DNA of 5,895 bases, from contig PLZL01000233.1 of the NCBI GenBank assembly GCA_003152145.1, forward strand, positions 1 to 5,895, given 5' to 3'. This document shows positions 1-5,135 of this stretch, one piece after another. The stretch comes from Limisphaerales bacterium (GTDB taxonomy: Bacteria > Verrucomicrobiota > Verrucomicrobiae > Limisphaerales > UBA11358). Both the position numbers and the translations under genes were made by a program. Position 1 is the stretch's first letter, and every line of letters begins with the position of its first letter. The notes under the pieces were generated by a model. That model was not told where the DNA came from. It searched no databases and saw only the letters and a list, made by a program, of their open reading frames with translations.

Positions 1-9
1 AGATCAAAA

Positions 10-489
10 GTGATGGAAAAACGTGCTTCAGAACAAATTGATAAAGACAATCACTTAAAAGCGAAACAGGCTGAATACAAAAACTCCATTCAGTGTTTCA
101 ATTACACCATCACGACATTTATCAATATGTTGAAAAAAGTGGCCGACCGGAAAGGTGATTCAGTTGTTTCAGATTATCAAAGTCTTCCACCCGCCATAAT
201 TTCGGAAGAAAGCATAAACGTAGCAGAAATCAAATTTGAAACAAATGCAGACTGGGATTTCAAAATTACTTTGTTCAGCCGTGGCGACCCGTTTTGGCAG
301 TTAAATATAGACGCCAAAGATGGCGGCAGGTTTTGTATAGATTCTGGCGGGGACAACATATTAGATTGCGCTGATTTCCATGATTCTGGGGCTAGGTTTT
401 CGATGGATAACTATAAAAAAACAATCTATGACGATTTGGGTGAATTTATAGCTTACGAAGATACGACCTTATCAAAAACAAATAAATAG
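10..489 (+). CDS. Hypothetical protein, AT-rich, possibly 5'-partial
   Basis: I do not recognise this protein. The frame starts at GTG 10 or, more likely, the ATG at 13. However, there is no stop between position 1 and the GTG, so it may be the C-terminal part of a longer gene cut by the window edge. The first ~35 residues are charged and probably helical, perhaps a coiled-coil end. The rest looks like a mixed alpha/beta soluble domain with alternating hydrophobic strands (WDFKITLFSRGDPFWQLNI) and a Gly/Asp-rich patch. No signal peptide or membrane segment is seen. The codons are A/T-rich: the first 60 bases have 18 G+C, against 39 of 60 in a sample line of the transporter at 3601-3660. This suggests acquisition by transfer. 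It ends with TAG and is convergent with the toxin cluster to its right. I am fairly sure it is coding, because of its length and protein-like composition, but have no function for it. Confidence 0.7.
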   Translation: MMEKRASEQIDKDNHLKAKQAEYKNSIQCFNYTITTFINMLKKVADRKGDSVVSDYQSLPPAIISEESINVAEIKFETNADWDFKITLFSRGDPFWQLNIDAKDGGRFCIDSGGDNILDCADFHDSGARFSMDNYKKTIYDDLGEFIAYEDTTLSKTNK

Positions 490-654
490 AATATAGGGCG
501 ACGCTGCCGCGCCGCCCAAATAATAAAATCCGCATCGCACCCGTGATTCGGATTCTTCCAAAAAAAACCTTGGTTCAATCGTGGCCAAATTGAAATGACA
601 TTGTTGTTGGCAAACAAACCAAATACTACGGTGGGTTGTTTTGCCGGCGCGTTT
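490..654. other. Convergent intergenic region
   Basis: This is the gap between the plus-strand AT-rich gene and the minus-strand toxin gene. It holds a small GC-rich hairpin at 496-517 (listed separately) and otherwise low-complexity A/T-rich sequence. The open frame on the minus strand reaching into it (453-713) overlaps the toxin end and has no protein-like features, so I see no gene here. Confidence 0.6.
496..517. terminator. Possible convergent-gene hairpin (weak terminator or REP-like)
   Basis: GGGCG at 496-500 pairs with CGCCC at 513-517. After one A-C mismatch the stem continues C502-G511, G503-C510, C504-G509 around a TGCC loop. It lies 7 bases after the TAG of the upstream gene. It is flanked by A/T-rich sequence on both sides but lacks a proper T-tract on the plus strand. 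It could act as a weak bidirectional terminator between converging genes, or be a degenerate palindromic repeat. Confidence 0.3.
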
Positions 655-951
655 TCAACCGAGTCGTTCGCGCCAGTAACCGGGGCGCCGTTTGGCGTGC
701 ATGACGGCGACAATCCACACGCGATCCGGTTGTTCCAGATAAACTACCGAGTAAGGAAACTTGCGGGCTAAAGCGCGTTGCGCCGGCGGACTGAACCGAG
801 GGAAGCGTTCGGGCTGGCGGCGGACTTCGCGGATGAGACGTTCGATTTCGTCGTGAAAGCGGCTGCCAAGTCCAAGGGTGATGGCGGCGTAGTATTCCAC
901 GGCGCGGGCATATTCTTCACCCGCATCGGGATGAAAAATATGCGGCTTCAC
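655..951 (-). CDS. ParE/RelE-family type II toxin
   Basis: This 98-residue protein matches the ParE/RelE superfamily in length and pattern. It has an N-terminal FHPDAGEEYARAVEYY segment (residues 6-21), a long central helix with GLGSRFHDEIERLI (27-40), FPRFSP (50-55), the conserved FPY strand (65-67), and a C-terminal AVMHAKRRPGYWRER block (82-96). That last block is typical of 'plasmid stabilization system' toxins of the ParE branch. Family members act in the cytoplasm either on DNA gyrase (ParE) or as ribosome-dependent mRNA interferases (RelE). The lack of a clear RelE catalytic set and the ParE-like C-terminus favour ParE, but the target is inferred. The start is GTG (949-951), which overlaps the upstream antitoxin TGA as GTGA, implying translational coupling. 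It is probably neutralised by the antitoxin encoded just upstream on the same transcript. Confidence 0.9.
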   Translation of the reverse strand: MKPHIFHPDAGEEYARAVEYYAAITLGLGSRFHDEIERLIREVRRQPERFPRFSPPAQRALARKFPYSVVYLEQPDRVWIVAVMHAKRRPGYWRERLG

Positions 952-1178
952 CGCTCGAGGATTTTGCGGATGCGGGCGGAGACTTCTTCGGTGGGAATGC
1001 CTTTGACCTTGCCGCTTTGGATTTCTTCGATGCGCCGGTCAATCTCGGTTTTCCACGCAGCTTCAATTTCCGGGTCGCTGGTGTGCAGGTCTTCCGTCAG
1101 GCGGTCAAGCAGTTCGCCGACCCGTTCCGGCGGCCAGTGCCGGGTTTCTTCGACAATCTCATCAAGCGTGATTGGCAT
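948..1178 (-). CDS. Addiction-module antitoxin (Unstab_antitox / TIGR02574 type)
   Basis: This 76-residue acidic helical protein carries the signature of the 'putative addiction module component' family. An N-terminal helix (LDEIVEETRHWPPERVGELL, residues 5-24) is followed by acidic spacing (LTEDLHTSDPEIE, 27-39) and then the diagnostic AWKTEIDRRIEEIQSGKV (41-58) and IPTEEV (61-66). Proteins of this family are usually about 70-80 aa and sit directly upstream of a ParE/RelE-type toxin, exactly as here, with a 4-base stop/start overlap. Its likely role is to bind and block the toxin through its C-terminal half, and perhaps to repress the operon. The start is ATG (1176-1178), 9 bases after the stop of the DUF433 gene, so it is probably co-transcribed. 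No Shine-Dalgarno sequence precedes the start. Confidence 0.9.
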   Translation of the reverse strand: MPITLDEIVEETRHWPPERVGELLDRLTEDLHTSDPEIEAAWKTEIDRRIEEIQSGKVKGIPTEEVSARIRKILER

Positions 1179-1187
1179 AAGGTGAAT

Positions 1188-1451
1188 TCAGTTGGATTTC
1201 TGGCGCGAGGCCCAAGTGATGTCCTGTAATTGTTGGTGTTCTGTCAGCACAGCCACCGCCGCGGCGCGGATCACGGTCGGGAAATTTTCCAGAAATTCAT
1301 CCAGCGAACAGTCGCTTTCCAGATGCTCGAACAGCGACGCCACCGGAACGCGCGTGCCGCGAAACACCGGTTCGCCGCCGAGAATTTCCCGGTCAGTCAC
1401 GATGTAATCGCTCAACGCGGCGCGCTTGGTTTGGTTCGCAGTCATTTTCAT
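1188..1451 (-). CDS. DUF433 domain protein (VapB45-type putative antitoxin)
   Basis: This 87-residue protein has the DUF433 core: IVTDREILGGEPVFRGTRVP (residues 17-36), VASLFEHLESDCSLDEFLENFP (37-58 region), and a final helix around AVAVLT. The GG-P-x-x-GTR-x-P motif and the ENFP turn are the family landmarks. DUF433 proteins have a small winged-helix-like fold and are usually antitoxins paired with a PIN-like (DUF5615, VapC45-type) toxin. No such toxin gene is present beside it. Instead the next gene, 9 bases downstream, is an addiction-module antitoxin followed by a ParE-type toxin. The gene may therefore be an operon regulator, or an orphan left after loss of its own toxin. Two in-frame ATGs (1451 and 1445) are possible starts, and neither has a Shine-Dalgarno site. 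The C-terminal tail after residue 75 is less typical of the family. Confidence 0.88.
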   Translation of the reverse strand: MKMTANQTKRAALSDYIVTDREILGGEPVFRGTRVPVASLFEHLESDCSLDEFLENFPTVIRAAAVAVLTEHQQLQDITWASRQKSN

Positions 1452-1525
1452 CCGACAGCTAAAAATGCGCCTGATTGATTAGATTTGCAAGCCGCGCTTT
1501 TCATGGCTTAATTATTTTGAATTTG
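1452..1525. promoter_or_regulatory. Divergent intergenic region (presumed promoters)
   Basis: These 74 bases separate the start of the minus-strand toxin-antitoxin cluster from the start of the plus-strand glycosidase gene. Promoters for both directions must lie here or inside the genes. The stretch is more A/T-rich than its neighbours. I cannot point to a confident -35/-10 pair or an operator palindrome, so this is a positional inference only. Confidence 0.35.
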
Positions 1526-2362
1526 ATGAGCAGACAAACCCAATCGCTATTCTTTGTCATTTTACTCGCAGCCCTCGCCACGGGCTGCGCCACCAACCGC
1601 ACCAAACTGGTCTGGCACGATGAATTCAACAAGAACGGCCCGCCCAACCCGGCGAACTGGAATTACGAGCGCGGTTTCGTGCGCAACAATGAGTTGCAAT
1701 GGTATCAACCGGAGAACGCCTTTTGCACGAACGGCCTGCTCGTCATCGAGGCGCGGCGGGAGCACAAGCCCAATCCGCGATTCGTCGCAGACGGCAGAGG
1801 CTGGCAAACCAGCCGCGAGTGGATTGATTACACTTCCGCGAGCATCACATCGCGCCGGCTGCGCGAGTTCACCTACGGCAAGTTCGAGATGCGCGCGCGG
1901 ATTGACACGCGGCTGGGAAGCTGGCCGGCATTCTGGACGCTCGGCGCAACCCCCGGCATCCGCTGGCCCGCCGGCGGCGAGGTGGACATCATGGAATTCT
2001 ACACGAATGTTGTTTTGGCCAACGTCGCCTACAGTCGCAATGGAAGAGCGCAATGGTCTTCCCCCAGAAAATCCATCGCCGAACTCGGCGGCGATGCGTG
2101 GTCGAAGAAATTTCACGTCTGGACGATGGATTGGGACGAAAAGAAAATTGACCTGTTGCTCGACGGCAAATTGATGAATCATTTTGATCTCGCCGCTGCC
2201 GACAACGCGGACCAGGGCAATCCTTTTCACGAGCCGGTTTATTTCATCCTGAACCAGGCCATCGGCGGCAACCAAGGCGGCGATCCATCACAGACAAAAT
2301 TTCCCGTCCGCTTCGAGGTTGACTGGGTGCGTGTCTATCAACATGCAATCAACAGCCGGTAA
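1526..2362 (+). CDS. Glycoside hydrolase family 16 lipoprotein (laminarinase-like)
   Basis: This 278-residue enzyme is predicted to hydrolyse beta-1,3- or mixed-linked beta-glucan. The catalytic GH16 signature EVDIME is at residues 152-157: E152 nucleophile, D154 assisting, E157 acid/base. Other family features are HDEF near residue 32, NGLLVIEARRE, TYGKFEMRARI, the PAFWTLG strand before the active site, the WTMDWDEKKIDLLLDG segment, and the terminal FEVDWVRVYQ strand. The N-terminus is a lipoprotein signal: hydrophobic LFFVILLAALA followed by lipobox ATGC with Cys21. The protein should therefore be anchored to a membrane, probably facing the periplasm or cell surface. The whole length is one GH16 domain with no carbohydrate-binding module. 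I chose ATG 1526 over an in-frame TTG at 1475 because it puts the signal peptide at the N-terminus. Substrate could also be another beta-glucan or galactan; the subfamily is not certain. Confidence 0.94.
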   Translation: MSRQTQSLFFVILLAALATGCATNRTKLVWHDEFNKNGPPNPANWNYERGFVRNNELQWYQPENAFCTNGLLVIEARREHKPNPRFVADGRGWQTSREWIDYTSASITSRRLREFTYGKFEMRARIDTRLGSWPAFWTLGATPGIRWPAGGEVDIMEFYTNVVLANVAYSRNGRAQWSSPRKSIAELGGDAWSKKFHVWTMDWDEKKIDLLLDGKLMNHFDLAAADNADQGNPFHEPVYFILNQAIGGNQGGDPSQTKFPVRFEVDWVRVYQHAINSR

Positions 2363-2580
2363 AAACACCGATTGAGTGCAAAGAGACCCGCACCATGGGC
2401 TTCCGGGTCAAGAGACTTGGGTTCGGGATTGCCCCGCGGATAAAGGCAGATTTGAGTTTGCGGGTTTCATCAAAGGGTGTAACCTTCCCCGCCCGGTAAC
2501 GGTCTTTTCGGGTAAGTTTCCCCGATGCGGTCTTGGAATGCATGCGGGGCCGCTTTAACCAAACAACCAAACAAAAAAAC
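2363..2580 (+). promoter_or_regulatory. Intergenic leader region before small secreted protein
   Basis: This is 218 bases without a convincing gene. It holds a 6-bp hairpin just after the glycosidase stop (GACCCG 2385-2390 with CGGGTC 2404-2409, no T-tract), a second hairpin at 2520-2549 (listed separately), and a strongly A/C-rich, G-free leader directly before the ATG at 2581. The promoter of the secreted-protein gene is presumably in this stretch, but I see no clear -35/-10 pair. A short open frame at 2376-2558 has no protein-like character. Confidence 0.4.
2520..2549 (+). other. 5'-UTR hairpin upstream of small secreted protein gene
   Basis: CCCCG (2520-2524) pairs with CGGGG (2545-2549), and ATGC (2525-2528) pairs with GCAT (2540-2543). 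G2544 is bulged and the loop is 11 bases. The stem ends about 31 bases before the ATG at 2581 and is followed by only a short CTTT, so it is not a good terminator. It may stabilise or control the leader of the downstream mRNA. Significance is uncertain. Confidence 0.3.
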
Positions 2581-3003
2581 ATGACAACAAGCAAATTCGC
2601 AAAAATCGTGATGGGCGCTGTTCTGCTGACGGGCGTATTGACCCAAGCGCAGGCCCAAGACAAAAAGGTGGATCCGTCGGGAACCTATATCTGGACCCAG
2701 GCAGGCCGCGGCGGCGGGCCGGACCGGACGAACACCCTCGTGCTGAAAGTGGAAGGCAACAAACTGACAGGAAAGCTGTCCGCGCCGGGACGCGGCGGCG
2801 CCCCAGCCGCTGATGTAGCCATCACCGACGGCAAGCTCACCGGCGCGGATGTTTCATTCACCGTGGTGCGCGAATTCAATGGCAACTCGATGACGAACAA
2901 ATATTCCGGCACTGTGGCGGACGGTTCCATCAAGGGCAAAATCGAATTCAACCGGAACGGCGATGTCCAATCCCGCGATTGGGAAGCCAAGCTGCAGAAA
3001 TAA
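2581..3003 (+). CDS. Small secreted beta-rich protein of unknown function
   Basis: This 140-residue protein begins with a typical Sec signal peptide: K-containing N-region, hydrophobic IVMGAVLLTGVL, and a likely cleavage after AQA near residue 25. The mature part is a repeated pattern of short strands with Gly/Asn/Asp turns, such as LVLKVEGNKLTGKLSAPGRG, then ITDGKLTGADVSFTVVREFN, then YSGTVADGSIKGKIEFNRNG. This suggests a small beta-barrel or beta-sandwich. From memory, such 'K.T.G...G' exported proteins are common in Verrucomicrobiota and related phyla, but their function is unknown to me. The start was moved from an upstream in-frame position (2533) to ATG 2581, which places the signal peptide at the N-terminus. 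The leader is A/C-rich with no Shine-Dalgarno site. The gene ends in TAA just before a strong terminator, so it is probably a monocistronic unit. Confidence 0.85.
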   Translation: MTTSKFAKIVMGAVLLTGVLTQAQAQDKKVDPSGTYIWTQAGRGGGPDRTNTLVLKVEGNKLTGKLSAPGRGGAPAADVAITDGKLTGADVSFTVVREFNGNSMTNKYSGTVADGSIKGKIEFNRNGDVQSRDWEAKLQK

Positions 3004-3030
3004 TCCGCCGCTTCAGTCAAACAATAGTTC

Positions 3031-3063
3031 GCGCGCAGCCGGGTGGTTGCGCGCTTTTTATTT
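3031..3063 (+). terminator. Rho-independent terminator
   Basis: GCGCGCAGCC (3031-3040) pairs with GGTTGCGCGC (3045-3054) through ten pairs, one of them G-T, around a GGGT loop. A run of T with one A follows (3055-3063). It lies 27 bases after the stop of the secreted-protein gene, ending that transcript. It also rules out the GTG at 3043 as the start of the next gene. Confidence 0.92.
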
Positions 3064-3090
3064 TGCCAGGTTTGTCTATTCTTCGCGCCG

Positions 3091-4293
3091 ATGTTAAGGA
3101 CGTTGCGCAAAGCCGAATACGCCGAATTGAACATTCTGTTCTTTGTCCAGGCGATGGCGATGGGCATCTGGCTGGTGCCGCTGGGCACGGTGCTGGACGC
3201 CCACGGGATGCACGCCATCAAGCCGTTTGCGTTTGCGGCTTCTGCGCTGGCGGCCTTTGTGTCGCCGCTGATTTTCGGCGCGATGGCCGACCGCCAGGTC
3301 TCGCCGGTGACGGTGCTGCGCGGACTGGCGCTGGCTTCTGCCGTCACGATCGCGCTGGTCAGCGCCGCCATCCAGTCCCGGCTGAACCCGTGGCTGGTGC
3401 TCGCGCTTATCCAGCTTTACTCGCTGTGTTCGGCGCCGACGTGGAGCATCGTCTCGACGATTGTTTTCGCGCGGCTGGAGGACGCCAAAAAGGAATATGG
3501 CCCGGTTCGCGCGATGGCCACGCTCGGCTGGATGGCCGGCTGCTGGCTGGTCAGCGCGCTGAACGCGGACACGTCGTCGCTGGCGGGCTACAGCGGCGCG
3601 GCGGTGTGGCTGCTCGTCGCGGCGTTCACGTTTTTCCTGCCGCCCTTGGAAATGCCCCCATCGGTGGAAAACCTGACGTGGCACGAGCGGTTCGGCCTGG
3701 ACGCGCTGGCGCTGTTGAGAAACCGCGATCATCGCGTGGTCTTCGTCACCGTGGCGCTGTTCAGCATTCCGCTGGCGGCGTTTTATCCGTATGCGCCGAC
3801 GCACATGCGCGACCTCGGCCTGACGCACACGAGCGCATGGATGAGCCTCGGGCAGGTCTCGGAAATCATCGCCATGTTCAGCCTCGGCGCGCTGATTTTG
3901 AAATGGCGGTTGAAATGGATTTTTCTCTGCGGCCTGGGCATCGGCGTGCTGCGGTTCGCCTTGAGCGCGCTGAACACGAAGGCGTGGCTGTTGCTGGGCA
4001 TCTCGCTGCACGGCGCGTCGTTCACGCTCGTGTTCATCACCGCGCAAATCTATCTGGATCAGCGCGTGGACGCGGCGTGGCGCGCGCGGGCGCAGGCGTT
4101 GATGACGCTGATGAGCGGCGGCGTGGGCAATCTCATCGGCTACCTTGGCGCCGGCGGATGGTTCGCCGTCTGCGCGAACACGCACGGCACATCGTGGCCG
4201 CTGTTTTGGGGCGGGCTGGCGGCGGTCGTGGCGGCAGTGATGATTTATTTTCAGACGTATCACGGCCAGGACGGCGGGCGGAGCAGGCTTTGA
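3091..4293 (+). CDS. MFS permease, nucleoside:H+ symporter-like
   Basis: This 400-residue integral membrane protein has about twelve hydrophobic segments spread along its length, as expected for the major facilitator superfamily. It has FGAMADR (residues 62-68), the MFS motif-A-like loop between helices 2 and 3. YGPVRAMATLGW (136-147) and MSLGQVSEIIAMF (251-263) resemble the conserved blocks of the NupG/XapB nucleoside:H+ symporter family (Nuc_H_symport). The central hydrophilic loop (about residues 187-212) separates the two six-helix halves. It would import nucleosides, or possibly another small solute, across the inner membrane using the proton gradient; the substrate is inferred from family resemblance only. 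ATG 3091 gives a normal family length, and the upstream GTG 3043 lies inside a terminator. No neighbouring nucleoside-catabolism gene is present to support the substrate call. No Shine-Dalgarno site is seen. Confidence 0.88.
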   Translation: MLRTLRKAEYAELNILFFVQAMAMGIWLVPLGTVLDAHGMHAIKPFAFAASALAAFVSPLIFGAMADRQVSPVTVLRGLALASAVTIALVSAAIQSRLNPWLVLALIQLYSLCSAPTWSIVSTIVFARLEDAKKEYGPVRAMATLGWMAGCWLVSALNADTSSLAGYSGAAVWLLVAAFTFFLPPLEMPPSVENLTWHERFGLDALALLRNRDHRVVFVTVALFSIPLAAFYPYAPTHMRDLGLTHTSAWMSLGQVSEIIAMFSLGALILKWRLKWIFLCGLGIGVLRFALSALNTKAWLLLGISLHGASFTLVFITAQIYLDQRVDAAWRARAQALMTLMSGGVGNLIGYLGAGGWFAVCANTHGTSWPLFWGGLAAVVAAVMIYFQTYHGQDGGRSRL

Positions 4294-4371
4294 TTTCCGT
4301 GTCGGATGGTTTAAGCGCAGGCAAAAGGCTCGAAGCTTGCACGGACACTTTATTTGAATCATGATTGCCCC

Positions 4372-4575
4372 ATGCTGGCAGATGAACAAACCAGTCCCGA
4401 ACAGATCGCCGCGTTGCGCGCCATGACCGGCGCACGCCGGCTGCGTCTGGCCGAGCAGCTCTACTGGTCGGCGCGCAAAATGAAAGCGGCGGGATTGCGC
4501 AGCCAGCATCCCGACTGGCCGGAACAACGCTTGAACGACGAAGTGCGCGAGATCTTCAGCCATGCCCGAACCTGA
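4372..4575 (+). CDS. Small helical protein paired with nucleotidyltransferase
   Basis: This is a 67-residue, probably all-helical cytoplasmic protein. Key stretches are QIAALRAMTGARRLRLAEQL (residues 11-30), YWSARKMKAAGLR (31-43), and HPDWPEQRLNDEVREIF (46-62). From memory, this pattern (a leading helix, then YWSAR..KAA.LR..HPDWPE and V.E.F) recurs in bacteria directly upstream of nucleotidyltransferase-fold proteins like the one that follows. I know no established name or activity. The stop overlaps the next gene's start by 14 bases, so the two are co-expressed and probably translationally coupled. ATG 4372 is chosen; an in-frame TTG at 4354 would add six residues (MNHDCP) with no better support. 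The pairing suggests an antitoxin-like or subunit role, which is inference. Confidence 0.8.
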   Translation: MLADEQTSPEQIAALRAMTGARRLRLAEQLYWSARKMKAAGLRSQHPDWPEQRLNDEVREIFSHART

Positions 4576-5119
4576 ATTGTTTCTGCTGTTTGTGAGTCCG
4601 CTGAATCGCGCGGGCATCCGCTACGTGGTCAGCGGCAGTGTGGCGGCAATTTTCTACGGCGAACCGCGCCTCACCCACGATGTGGAATTTGTCGTGTTTC
4701 TCAACCCAAACGACATCCAAAGATTGGTCGAAGTTTTTCCGGCAAACGATTTTTATCTGCCGCCGGTGGAAACCATGCTGGCGGAGACGGCGCGTGAACA
4801 GAATGGCCACTTCAATCTCATCCACCGCGACACCGGTTTCAAAGCGGACTTGTATACGACCGGAAAAGATGAATTGAACGCGTGGGCGTTTCGCGGCAAA
4901 CGCGCAGTTGAGTTTGACGGCGAGCGGGTCATGCTGGCTTCGCCGGAATATGTCATCGTCCGCAAACTGGAATATTATCGGGAAGGTCATGCGGAAAAAC
5001 ATTTGCGCGACATCCGAGCCATGCTCGCCGTGTCCGGGGAACAGTTGGATCGTCCGGCTTTGAATGAGTGGATCCAGCGGCGCGGTCTGCAATCGGAATG
5101 GCAGCAGGTGTCGCTGTAA
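4562..5119 (+). CDS. Nucleotidyltransferase-fold protein (AbiEii/DUF6036-like)
   Basis: This 185-residue protein has the layout of a minimal nucleotidyltransferase. A helix is followed by VVSGSVAAIFYGEPR (residues 22-36), carrying the glycine-serine GS motif (G25-S26). Next comes THDVEFVVFL (38-47), where the usual metal-binding D-x-D appears as D40-V-E42, and then FKADLY with D96 as the third acidic residue. The C-terminal part SPEYVIVRKLEYYREG (127-142) and EKHLRDI (145-151) is typical of AbiEii-like and DUF6036-like proteins, where it forms a helical region. Family members include type IV toxin-antitoxin nucleotidyltransferases that modify tRNA or proteins, but many are uncharacterised. 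Together with the overlapping 67-aa gene upstream it looks like a two-gene module. The D-to-E change may keep or reduce metal binding. The target and any toxicity are unknown. Confidence 0.85.
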   Translation: MPEPELFLLFVSPLNRAGIRYVVSGSVAAIFYGEPRLTHDVEFVVFLNPNDIQRLVEVFPANDFYLPPVETMLAETAREQNGHFNLIHRDTGFKADLYTTGKDELNAWAFRGKRAVEFDGERVMLASPEYVIVRKLEYYREGHAEKHLRDIRAMLAVSGEQLDRPALNEWIQRRGLQSEWQQVSL

Positions 5120-5135
5120 ATTGAATCAGATCTTA

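Noticed and set aside
1475..1525. Upstream TTG start for the glycosidase
   Set aside because: It would bury the lipoprotein signal peptide 17 residues inside the protein; ATG 1526 puts it at the N-terminus.
1562..2275. 237-aa minus-strand frame across the glycosidase gene
   Set aside because: It lies antisense to an unambiguous GH16 domain and has no family features of its own.
2410..2480. tRNA-like GGGTTCGGG stretch
   Set aside because: It resembles a T-arm only superficially; no acceptor stem, anticodon arm or other cloverleaf pairing could be built around it.
3043..3090. Upstream GTG start for the permease
   Set aside because: It lies inside the stem-loop and T-tract of a strong intrinsic terminator, and ATG 3091 gives a normal family length.
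2979..4364. 461-aa open frame on the plus strand overlapping the permease in another frame
   Set aside because: It has Gly/Arg/Ala-biased composition typical of a frame-shifted GC-rich gene, while the overlapping frame has clear MFS motifs and membrane helices.
3094..4617. 507-aa open frame on the minus strand across the permease gene
   Set aside because: It is rich in Arg, His, Gln and Pro with no hydrophobic core or recognisable motif. It is the antisense shadow of the high-GC3 permease gene.
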